Positions 1 to 5,049 are shown, counted from the stretch's first letter. The stretch: DNA of 11,266 nt from an uncultured Oscillospiraceae bacterium (GCA_947628265.1 CANQZF010000036.1:1-11266); one strand, 5' to 3'. The notes: generated from the sequence alone by a model not told the origin. Made by a program: numbers and translations.

Positions 1-81
1 GGGTGCGGGCGGGAGATCATGAGCCCCCGGTCCAAGGTGGAGCGGGGGATAAAACGGATAGAGAGGGAGGAGAACTCATGA
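1..81 (+). CDS. C-terminal tail of an upstream gene (partial, unknown)
   Basis: Frame 1 is open from the window edge and ends at TGA 79-81. It encodes about 26 residues that are rich in Arg, Lys and Glu, as in a charged C-terminal helix. The stop overlaps the next start codon as ATGA (78-81), the usual arrangement of translationally coupled genes. That overlap is the main reason to treat this as a real gene end. The family cannot be recognised from so few residues. The competing frame-3 reading across the same bases is Gly/Pro-rich and has no ribosome binding site, so it is less likely. Confidence 0.45.
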   Translation, partial: GCGREIMSPRSKVERGIKRIEREENS

Positions 82-512
82 TCCGCTCCTTCACGGACAG
101 GCGTCCGGGCCTCTCGGGGCTCCTTATAGCGGTCTTTTTCTTTCTGGTCCCGGCGCTTTTCATGATTTTGGACGACTTTGTGCTGCGGGGGGCCCTCCAC
201 GCGGCGGCGATATTCTTCTATCTCTCCATCGCCGCCCAGACGGCGCTCTTTTTGACGGTGGAACGGCCTGTCCTGACGGCGGAGCCCTTCATTATCGGCC
301 TCGTCGGGCTGTGCGCCGGTGAAATTCTGTACGCCGTGTCCGAGAGCGCCGCCGCCCCCGGCGTGGGGCCCAGCGTTTTGGCGTATTTCGCCTCCTCCTA
401 CATCATCGCCGTCTGCGGGGGCAACGCCGCCGCCGCAGTGGGGGCGCTGATCCTCTGCTTTTTCATACTCCTGGGCAGGAAAATTTACGAGCACTTTAAA
501 TATAAGTCTTGA
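78..512 (+). CDS. small four-helix membrane protein, unknown function
   Basis: This encodes 144 residues from ATG 78, preceded by a strong GGGAGGAG ribosome binding site. The same frame stays open upstream to position 3, but no site supports an earlier start. Four hydrophobic stretches are visible, at about residues 14-36, 39-61, 70-91 and 100-137. The C-terminus is basic and aromatic and ends in Lys-Ser, which suggests a cytoplasmic end. No catalytic or binding motif was seen and the family was not recognised. The start overlaps the stop of the preceding gene, so the two are probably co-transcribed and coupled. The promoter of the next gene overlaps the end of this one. The gene is well supported; its function is not. 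Confidence 0.75.
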   Translation: MIRSFTDRRPGLSGLLIAVFFFLVPALFMILDDFVLRGALHAAAIFFYLSIAAQTALFLTVERPVLTAEPFIIGLVGLCAGEILYAVSESAAAPGVGPSVLAYFASSYIIAVCGGNAAAAVGALILCFFILLGRKIYEHFKYKS

Positions 513-537
513 CCCGGGGAGAAAAATCTGCTATCAT
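509..537 (+). promoter_or_regulatory. sigma-A-type promoter for the S-component leader
   Basis: The -35 box TTGACC (509-514) and -10 box TATCAT (532-537) are separated by 17 bp. The -35 box overlaps the stop codon of the preceding gene. Transcription would begin near 544, giving a leader of about 138 nt before the ATG at 681. Confidence 0.6.
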
Positions 538-543
538 TTCTTT

Positions 544-616
544 AGCCGCCTGAAGACGGCGAAAAGCGGCAGAAGCCGTGAAGCGTCCTCTTTTATTTAA
601 TGTACATATCGGTATC
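544..616 (+). ncRNA. structured leader, candidate riboswitch-like aptamer
   Basis: The predicted transcript opens with two interlocking pairings: 545-549 (GCCGC) with 566-570 (GCGGC), and 556-560 (ACGGC) with 575-579 (GCCGT). Formed together, these make a compact H-type pseudoknot with loops of 6, 5 and 4 nt. Competing simple hairpins, such as 545-548 with 557-560, are also possible. No known aptamer consensus (FMN, TPP, cobalamin, preQ1-I, THF, ZTP or T-box) could be matched by eye. The position, between a promoter and a terminator ahead of a vitamin-type transporter gene, is typical of a metabolite-sensing leader. Confidence 0.35.
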
Positions 617-620
617 AGGA

Positions 621-668
621 AGGTATCGCGGTCCCGGGCATGGGGCCATGATACCTTTTTCATTTTTT
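621..668 (+). terminator. intrinsic terminator / attenuator in the S-component leader
   Basis: The stem pairs AGGTATC (621-627) with GATACCT (650-656), and GGTCCC (630-635) with GGGGCC (642-647, one G-U pair). The loop is GGGCAT. A T-run follows at 656-660 and a second, longer one at 663-669. It lies after the promoter at 509-537 and only a few bases before the GGAGG ribosome binding site. It therefore controls the downstream gene rather than ending the upstream one. A second GGTATC at 611-616 could compete for pairing with 650-655. Confidence 0.7.
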
Positions 669-680
669 TGGAGGTCAACT

Positions 681-1232
681 ATGAAAACGGAAAATATCAC
701 CCCCGCCCGCAAGTCCCTTTTGAAGCTCATCTACTCCGCAATCTTTCTGGCTCTCGCCATGGTCCTGCCCTTTTTGACCGGCCAGATCCCGGAGATCGGC
801 GCGGCCCTCTCGCCCCTGCACATCCCGGCGCTGCTGTGCGGGCTTGTGTGCGGCTGGCCCTGGGGACTGGCGGTGGGGTTTGTGGCGCCCCTTTTGCGGT
901 GCGCCGCCTTCGGAATGCCCATGATGCCCGGCGCGGGGTTTATGGCCTTTGAGATGGCAACCTACGGGGCCGTGGCGGGGCTTCTCTATAAGCTCCTGCC
1001 CAAAAAGGTCTGGGCCATCTACGCCTCCCTCATCTCCGCCATGGTGGCGGGGCGGGTCGTCTGGGGAATTGTGCGGTTTATCTTCGCGGGGCTTCAGCAC
1101 ACCACCTTCCCCTTCTCCGCCTTCCTGGCCGGCGCGGTCCTGGACGCCGTGCCGGGGATCGTCCTCCACATCGTCCTCATCCCCATCATCGTCCTGGCCC
1201 TCAAAAAGGCGAAGCTCATGCTGAACGAGTAA
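681..1232 (+). CDS. ECF-type transporter S component (substrate-binding membrane protein)
   Basis: This encodes 183 residues from ATG 681 behind GGAGG (670-674), the best start in the frame. It is a very hydrophobic protein with about five or six helices. It carries a block typical of ECF-transporter substrate-binding subunits, with HIPALLCGLVCG, then VGFVAPLLR, then FGMP, and later FEMATYGAVAGLLYKLLPKK and AGRVVWG. S components bind a vitamin or precursor in the membrane and are energised by a shared EcfT plus two EcfA ATPases. None of those is in this window, so it presumably uses a module encoded elsewhere. The pattern recalls pantothenate-type (PanT-like) members, but the substrate cannot be fixed from sequence alone. 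The attenuator-like leader fits control by the transported compound. Confidence 0.8.
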   Translation: MKTENITPARKSLLKLIYSAIFLALAMVLPFLTGQIPEIGAALSPLHIPALLCGLVCGWPWGLAVGFVAPLLRCAAFGMPMMPGAGFMAFEMATYGAVAGLLYKLLPKKVWAIYASLISAMVAGRVVWGIVRFIFAGLQHTTFPFSAFLAGAVLDAVPGIVLHIVLIPIIVLALKKAKLMLNE

Positions 1233-1258
1233 AGCCGTAAAATTATCCAACCTGGAGT

Positions 1259-1583
1259 GGGCCGCCACGGTGTGCGGCCCCTACGAAGCGTTTTGCGTAT
1301 AAGCCAAACATTTCCGGTTATTGCAAAGCCCTCCCATACGCCGTAAGGGCCGATGCCCACATCGGCCCATGTCCCGATTTACATCCGCACCACAATCAAC
1401 GCGCAAATGTCCCGTACGGGCCGCACACCCGGGCGGCCCGTCCCCCCTTATTCCGCACCCGTCCCGAAAAAAGGTTTGCGGCTTGCGCCGCACATTTTAA
1501 TTATTCGCCGCAAAATTCTGCGGCGAATACCTTTTTCAGGGGTGGTGCGATAATTTTTGCTGCAATATCAACCCACCGTGCAC
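1259..1583 (+). repeat. repeat unit A (325 bp)
   Basis: The unit contains a forward hairpin 1259-1285 (stem GGGCCGC/GCGGCCC), a reverse hairpin 1342-1368 (nine-pair stem GGGCCGATG/CATCGGCCC, loop CCCA), a reverse hairpin 1413-1439 (seven-pair stem) and the branched element 1454-1549. The segment 1286-1441 is nearly identical to 2015-2170 in unit C, with about four differences seen by eye. Confidence 0.85.
1454..1549. repeat. branched palindromic element, copy 1
   Basis: Nested pairings define a three-way-junction fold. The closing stem is CGCACC (1454-1459) with GGTGCG (1544-1549), then CCC (1463-1465) with GGG (1540-1542), then AAAAAGGT (1468-1475) with ACCTTTTT (1529-1536). Inside are a six-pair hairpin at 1477-1492 (TGCGGC, loop TTGC, GCCGCA) and a ten-pair hairpin at 1503-1528 (ATTCGCCGCA, loop AAATTC, TGCGGCGAAT). 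On the plus strand the second hairpin is followed by ACCTTTTT. On the minus strand the first is followed by AACC and a T-run. The element therefore resembles a bidirectional terminator. Confidence 0.8.
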
Positions 1584-1909
1584 GGGCCGATGTGGTCATC
1601 GGCCCCTACGACAGGGTTTGCGTTTAAAATAAACATTTCCGATTATCGTACCACCTGAAATATACGCCGTACGGGCCGCCGCCCACGGCGGCCCATTCCC
1701 CAATTTATCATTCAGCCCCCAATCCACGCGCAACACCCCTGTAGGGGCCGATGACCTCATCGGCCCGTCCCCCCTTATTCCGCACCCGTCCCGAAAAAAG
1801 GTTTGCGGCTTGCGCCGCACATTAAATTATTCGCCGCAAAAATTTTGCGGCGAAAACCTTTTTTGGGGATGGTGCGTTAATTTTACCGCAATATTGCCCC
1901 ACCGCGCAC
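1584..1909 (+). repeat. repeat unit B (326 bp), the diverged copy
   Basis: The unit contains a forward hairpin 1584-1610 (nine-pair stem GGGCCGATG/CATCGGCCC, loop TGGT), a reverse hairpin 1668-1694 (GGGCCGCCG/CGGCGGCCC, loop CCCA), a reverse hairpin 1741-1766 (foot GTAG, GGGCCGATG/CATCGGCCC, loop ACCT) and the branched element 1781-1876. The sequence between hairpins differs clearly from units A and C, yet the spacing is kept to within 1-2 bp. Confidence 0.85.
1781..1876. repeat. branched palindromic element, copy 2
   Basis: This has the same fold as copy 1. The closing stem is CGCACC (1781-1786) with GGTGCG (1871-1876). The inner stem is AAAAAAGGTTT (1794-1804) with AAACCTTTTTT (1854-1864). 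The branches are GCGGC/GCCGC with a TTGC loop near 1805-1818, and TTCGCCGCAA/TTGCGGCGAA at about 1830-1854. Both inner arms are longer than in copy 1 and stay paired on both sides. Confidence 0.8.
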
Positions 1910-1988
1910 GGGCCGATGTGGTCATCGGCCCCTACGGCGGGATTTTGGTTTTTTGCGTTTGCAGGGAGGTGGGTGCGTATCGGAGGAC
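1910..1988 (+). repeat. forward-hairpin spacer module (79 bp)
   Basis: A forward hairpin lies at 1910-1936 (GGGCCGATG/CATCGGCCC, loop TGGT, foot CTACG). It is followed by a GCGGGATTTTGG-type spacer and the phrase GGTGGGTGCGTATCGG. Related spacers recur after the hairpins at 2391 and 2462. The distance to the next forward hairpin is 79 bp, the same as between 2312 and 2391. Confidence 0.75.
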
Positions 1989-2311
1989 GGGCCGGCCAGT
2001 GTCCGGCCCCTACGGAGCGTTTTGCGTATAAGCCAAACATTTCCGGCTATTGCAAAGCCCTCCCATACGCCGTAAGGGCCGATGCCCACATCGGCCCATG
2101 TCCCGATTTACATCCGCACCACAATCAACGCGCAAATGTCCCGTACGGGCCGTACACCTGGGCGGCCCGTCCTTCGTTTTCCGCATCTGTCCCGATAAAA
2201 GGTTTGCGGCTTGCGCCGCATATTTGATCATTCGCCGCAAAAATTTTGCGGCGAAAACCTTTTTCGGGGATGGTGCGTTATTTTTTTGCCGCGATATTAT
2301 CCCGCTGGGAC
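1989..2311 (+). repeat. repeat unit C (323 bp)
   Basis: The unit contains a forward hairpin 1989-2014 (GGGCCGG/CCGGCCC, 7-nt loop, foot CTACG), a reverse hairpin 2071-2097 (GGGCCGATG/CATCGGCCC, loop CCCA), a reverse hairpin 2142-2168 (the seventh pair is T-G where unit A has C-G) and the branched element 2182-2277. Most of the first half is almost identical to unit A, implying recent duplication or gene conversion. Confidence 0.85.
2182..2277. repeat. branched palindromic element, copy 3
   Basis: The closing stem is CGCATC (2182-2187) with GGTGCG (2272-2277). The C-to-T change relative to copies 1 and 2 leaves a G-T wobble rather than a mismatch. The inner stem is CCCGA plus AAAAGGTTT paired with AAACCTTTT plus TCGGG, with one bulged T. 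The two GC-rich branches are kept, at about 2205-2220 and 2231-2255. Confidence 0.8.
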
Positions 2312-2540
2312 GGGCCGCCACGGTGTGCGGCCCTTACGGCAGATTTTTGGTTTTTTGCGTTTGTCGAAAGCATATGCAAATTGGAGGGGCGGGCCGCCAA
2401 GAGAGGCGGCCCCTACGGCGGGGATTTGCGTTTGCCGGGAGGTGGGTGCGTATCGGGGGACGGGCCGATGTGGTCATCGGCCCCTACGGCGGGATTTTGC
2501 GTTTACCGGGGACCGTGCGCGTATCGCGGGGACTTTTTTT
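2312..2540 (+). repeat. tail of the array: three forward hairpins
   Basis: Forward hairpins lie at 2312-2338 (foot TTACG), 2391-2417 (eight-pair stem GGGCCGCC/GGCGGCCC, loop AAGAGA) and 2462-2488 (GGGCCGATG/CATCGGCCC). They are separated by related spacers containing GCGGG-ATTTTGCG and GTGCGTATCG-like phrases. The last spacer ends in CGCG-TAT-CGCG (2518-2528) followed by a T7 run at 2534-2540. This could act as a weak terminator isolating the array from the sigma operon promoter. Confidence 0.7.
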
Positions 2541-2545
2541 CCGGC

Positions 2546-2591
2546 AAAAAAATTTTTTCCTGTGACAAACACCCCCATCCGCGTGTATTAT
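2546..2591 (+). promoter_or_regulatory. promoter of the sigma/anti-sigma operon
   Basis: The -35 box GTGACA (2562-2567) and -10 box TATTAT (2586-2591) are 18 bp apart. An A-tract/T-tract (2546-2558) immediately upstream resembles an UP element. A perfect ten-base palindrome, GAAAGCTTTC (2596-2605), covers the expected transcription start and could bind a regulator. Whether the housekeeping sigma or the encoded ECF sigma reads this promoter cannot be told from sequence. Confidence 0.55.
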
Positions 2592-2621
2592 TAGTGAAAG
2601 CTTTCAAAGGACAGTGAGGGA

Positions 2622-3104
2622 ATGAACAAGACGGATTTCGGGCGGTGCGCCGAGAAATATAAGGATACGGTGTACCGGGTGGCCCTCAATTTTACGGGCA
2701 ATCCCCAGGACGCCGAGGACGCGGTCCAGGAGGCGCTTTTGAAGCTCTACCTCTCAAAGGAGCGGTTTGAGGGGGACGAGCACGTGAAGCGCTGGCTCAT
2801 CCGGGTGACGCTGAACTGGTGCAAAAACCTCTCCCGCGCCTCCCGCCGGAGGCTTCCCACGCCGCCGGAGGAGCTGGCGCTCAGCATCCCCTTCGAGGCC
2901 GAGGAGCAGATCGCCCTCTTCACCGCCGTCATGTCCCTGCCGGAGAAATACCGGGTGCCGCTGTACCTATTTTATTACGAGGAATATTCCGTTCGCGAGA
3001 TAGCGCGGATCCTGGAGCTTGGCGAGTCGGCCGTCACCACCAGGCTCTCCCGCGCCAGAGGGATACTCAGGACCGAGCTTACGGAGGAGGGAACAAGATC
3101 ATGA
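2622..3104 (+). CDS. ECF-family RNA polymerase sigma factor (sigma-70 regions 2 and 4)
   Basis: This encodes 160 residues, the normal size for an ECF sigma. Region 2 spans about residues 8-75, with the DAEDAVQEALLKLY helix (30-43) that binds core polymerase and recognises the -10 box, then VKRWLIRVTLN. Region 4 spans about 97-155, with the LPEKYRVPLYLFYYEEYS helix and the ARILELGESAVTTRLSRAR helix-turn-helix that reads the -35 box. A Pro-rich linker joins them, and there is no region 1 or 3. The likely ribosome binding site is AAAGGA (about 2606-2611). GAGGG (2616-2620) is too close to the ATG to serve. Its stop overlaps the start of the next gene as ATGA. Family is clear; regulon is unknown. 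Confidence 0.93.
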   Translation: MNKTDFGRCAEKYKDTVYRVALNFTGNPQDAEDAVQEALLKLYLSKERFEGDEHVKRWLIRVTLNWCKNLSRASRRRLPTPPEELALSIPFEAEEQIALFTAVMSLPEKYRVPLYLFYYEEYSVREIARILELGESAVTTRLSRARGILRTELTEEGTRS

Positions 3105-4753
3105 AAGAGCTTTATAAGGAGACGTTTTCTTGCGTCCGGTCCTCCTACGAGTTCAACATGGAGGATTTTGAAAGAATGAAGACGAACCATAAAAAACCTG
3201 TGCGCAACATTATTCTCATCGCCGCCGCCGTGGCGATATTGGCGGCCTTCGGCATCACCGCCTCGGCCACCGGCTTCTTCGGCCTTGCCAGGTTCGCGGA
3301 CCCCGCCAGCGGCACCATCTCCGCCCAGGGCTACGCGGACTCCCCGGAGACCCTGGCGTATATGGAGGCCGAAAACACCGGCATCACCCTTGAGGAGGCC
3401 GCCAAAAAATACGGCCTTACCTACGTGGATCGGTGCGAGGAGTTCTCCTACGACCAGATGAAGGCGCTCCACGGCGGGGACATCACGGATATGCGGTCCT
3501 CCCGCGACAGATTTATCGTCTATGAGGACGGAGCCTTCAGCACCAGCCCGGATTTTTCCGTGGGCGGCAAGACCATCGGATACTACCTCTACCGCTCCGT
3601 CAAGGGGAGCCTCACCCAAATGGGGCTCAACGCCTCGTGGCTGGGGGAGGCGTACAAGGAGTGGAACATCAAGGTGGGCGCCTATGATGTGTGCCTGGTG
3701 CTGGGCAGCGGCAGCCGCTCCTTTATCCTGGCGGACCTTGGCAACGGCTTTCTCACCGTGAACGTGTACGCGGGGCAGAAGGCCGACGAAACCTTCAGCA
3801 CCGGCCCCATCACCGAGGAGGAGCTGGAGGCCCTGGCAAAGTCCTTAAACTGGAGCCTCCTTTCCAAGATCGTGGTGCCGGAGCTTCCGGAGAAGCAGGA
3901 GGTCCAGTACGGCGCGGGGGTGGAGCTCGCCCCGGAGAACATCGTGGAGGACCAGTCGTTCCTGGTGGAGCTCCCCGGCTGGGGACAGGTACATTTCATC
4001 ACCTATAAGCCCACGGAGGAGTTTGACGCCGCGCGGTTCTTCCTCTCCCGGGACGGGAAGACCTCCGACTACGAGTTCCACGCGGTCTTCGCGGACCACT
4101 GGGTGGACACGGCGGCGGTGTGCTTCTCGGACCTCACGGGCGACGGGGAGACGGACGTGCTCATCCTCAACGACTACAAAAATGACAATACCGGTAAGGC
4201 CGAGCGCCAGGTGCGCATATACTCCTACGCGGGCGGCGGGGAGTTTAAGTGGGAGGAGGAGCTTTCCGACACCGTCCGCTGGGCCATCGACAACGAAAAG
4301 CTCACCGTGGACGCGGTGCTGGATTTCCTCCAGATCGGCGGCGGGACGCCCCAGGGCGGGGGGAAGTACGACTGCTATAAATCCCTCATTTCCCACCCCT
4401 CCACCCAGAGCTACGCCCTCTTTGACCTCGACGGGGACGGGACAATGGAGCTCATCGTCAACAACGACTCAGAATTCCACTTCTGGGCGGCGGTGAACGG
4501 CCAGGAGGCGTACCTGGGCAAGCTGGACGCCGCCAGGAGCTCCCTCCATATCGACGACCAGGGGAGACTGACGCTCTTCAACTCCAATATGTCCGGCGCT
4601 TTCATCAGCGAGGTCCTCTATGACGGCGCGACCGTCAGCTCCCGCGAGATCGTCTCCTGGGAGTGGCGCGAGGGTGTGGAGACCCCGGACATCGGCCAGG
4701 AGCTTATGTTCTACGCCCCCTCCGACCTCACTCCTTTGGGGGAGGGGAAATAA
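3101..4753 (+). CDS. membrane-anchored probable anti-sigma factor with calcium-loop ectodomain
   Basis: This encodes 550 residues from ATG 3101, which overlaps the sigma gene stop and has GGAGGAGGG (3083-3090) upstream. The longer open frame back to 2819 runs inside the sigma gene and is not used. Residues 1-33 are a short, charged cytoplasmic segment, followed by one membrane helix at about 34-56. The remaining roughly 490 residues would lie outside. Two acidic loops of the DxxGDGxxD type, D344-LTGDGETD and D442-LDGDGTME, match the calcium loops of FG-GAP/VCBS (integrin-like) repeats. Position next to an ECF sigma and single-pass topology suggest it holds the sigma until a surface signal arrives. 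No zinc-binding anti-sigma motif was found, and the 33-residue cytoplasmic part is short. Anti-sigma function is an inference from context. Confidence 0.7.
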   Translation: MKELYKETFSCVRSSYEFNMEDFERMKTNHKKPVRNIILIAAAVAILAAFGITASATGFFGLARFADPASGTISAQGYADSPETLAYMEAENTGITLEEAAKKYGLTYVDRCEEFSYDQMKALHGGDITDMRSSRDRFIVYEDGAFSTSPDFSVGGKTIGYYLYRSVKGSLTQMGLNASWLGEAYKEWNIKVGAYDVCLVLGSGSRSFILADLGNGFLTVNVYAGQKADETFSTGPITEEELEALAKSLNWSLLSKIVVPELPEKQEVQYGAGVELAPENIVEDQSFLVELPGWGQVHFITYKPTEEFDAARFFLSRDGKTSDYEFHAVFADHWVDTAAVCFSDLTGDGETDVLILNDYKNDNTGKAERQVRIYSYAGGGEFKWEEELSDTVRWAIDNEKLTVDAVLDFLQIGGGTPQGGGKYDCYKSLISHPSTQSYALFDLDGDGTMELIVNNDSEFHFWAAVNGQEAYLGKLDAARSSLHIDDQGRLTLFNSNMSGAFISEVLYDGATVSSREIVSWEWREGVETPDIGQELMFYAPSDLTPLGEGK

Positions 4754-4885
4754 ATGAAAAAGGCCGTGGTGCTCCTCTACTGCGCCGTCCTGCTCATAGC
4801 CCTGGCCCTCTGCGCCCACGCCGCCTTTGTAAGCCCCCCAAGCGACCCCCCGCCCGCCAGCATAGCGGCAGCGGAGCAAATATAA
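4754..4885 (+). CDS. 43-residue membrane or secreted peptide in the sigma operon
   Basis: The ATG at 4754 directly follows the TAA of the anti-sigma gene (TAAATG). A strong GGGGGAGGGG ribosome binding site (4738-4747) lies at the right distance. The product starts Met-Lys-Lys, has a hydrophobic stretch at about residues 5-25, an AHA-A sequence near 21-24 that could be a signal peptidase I site, and a short Pro/Ser-rich tail. It is either a single-helix membrane peptide or a short secreted peptide. The family was not recognised. The tight junction and good ribosome site argue that it is translated as the third gene of the operon. Confidence 0.6.
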   Translation: MKKAVVLLYCAVLLIALALCAHAAFVSPPSDPPPASIAAAEQI

Positions 4886-4891
4886 ATAGTG

Positions 4892-4915
4892 GGGCCGCCC
4901 CATCCGGGGCGGCCC
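4892..4915 (+). terminator. strong GC hairpin after the sigma operon
   Basis: GGGCCGCCCC (4892-4901) pairs perfectly with GGGGCGGCCC (4906-4915) across an ATCC loop, 7 bp after the small peptide gene. No T-run follows, so it may be a Rho-independent terminator of poor quality or an mRNA 3'-end stabiliser. It shares the GGGCCG/CGGCCC core with the repeat-array hairpins but lacks the CTACG foot. Confidence 0.5.
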
Positions 4916-4959
4916 TGACTATCGGAAAAATGTTGAATTGGGGTTTGTCGTTGGCCTGT

Positions 4960-4984
4960 CTCCCCCTCCTTTTCAAAGGGGGAG
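4960..4984 (+). terminator. second hairpin between sigma and padR operons
   Basis: CTCCCCCT (4960-4967) pairs with AGGGGGAG (4977-4984) across a short loop that can itself pair CTTT with AAAG. It is followed by TAAATTTTA, a weak T-tract. It lies just upstream of the padR promoter and may act as the main transcriptional stop for the sigma operon. Confidence 0.4.
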
Positions 4985-4997
4985 TAAATTTTATGTT

Positions 4998-5049
4998 CAG
5001 CTACTTGACAAAGCATAGTAGCTGTGGTAATCTATTCTCAGCTACTATG
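4998..5049 (+). promoter_or_regulatory. padR promoter with triple operator half-site
   Basis: The -35 box TTGACA (5005-5010) and -10 box TAATCT (5028-5033) are 17 bp apart. The sequence CAGCTACT occurs at 4998-5005 and 5039-5046, and its exact complement AGTAGCTG at 5017-5024. The second and third copies extend to an 11-bp perfect inverted repeat (5014-5024 and 5039-5049) that brackets the -10 box. The first and second form an inverted repeat over the -35 box. This is a convincing repressor operator, most simply for the PadR protein encoded next to it. Confidence 0.7.

Larger units (their letters stand above)
1259..2540. repeat. ordered array of REP-like hairpins and branched palindromic elements
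   Basis: No credible gene occupies these 1.3 kb. The region holds 13 copies of a hairpin of the form GGGCCG-(about 10 nt)-CGGCCC with a conserved foot. Forward copies (foot CTACG, or TTACG at 2312, on the right) start at 1259, 1584, 1910, 1989, 2312, 2391 and 2462. Reverse copies (foot CGTAN on the left) have hairpins at 1347, 1418, 1673, 1745, 2076 and 2147. Three branched 96-nt elements start at 1454, 1781 and 2182. The order is forward, reverse, reverse, branched element, three times over, with start-to-start spacing of 87-89, 71-72, 35-36 and 129-130 bp. Extra forward hairpins sit 71-79 bp apart. The apparent open reading frames here, with repeated GPYGG-like peptides, are translations of the hairpins. 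Confidence 0.9.

Noticed and set aside
611..660. T-box-like string GGTATCGCGG before the leader terminator
   Set aside because: It resembles the GGTACCGCGG part of T-box antiterminators, but the TGGN tRNA-pairing bulge is missing. The leader is also too short for a specifier stem, and the downstream gene is not amino-acid related.
578..952. 124-codon frame overlapping the S-component gene, and possible leader peptide
   Set aside because: It starts at GTG without a ribosome site, runs out of frame through a clear coding gene and has Pro/Arg/Gly-rich shadow composition.
1259..2488. CRISPR array
   Set aside because: The repeats are palindromic, occur in both orientations, and are separated by spacers that themselves repeat. 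No cas gene is present.
2819..3100. 94-residue N-terminal extension of the anti-sigma frame
   Set aside because: It lies inside the sigma factor gene in another frame. ATG 3101 has a strong ribosome site and the usual ATGA overlap.
4892..4915. Membership of the GC hairpin after the sigma operon in the REP-like family
   Set aside because: It shares the GGGCCG/CGGCCC core but has no CTACG foot and a different stem length. A simple GC-rich terminator stem explains it.
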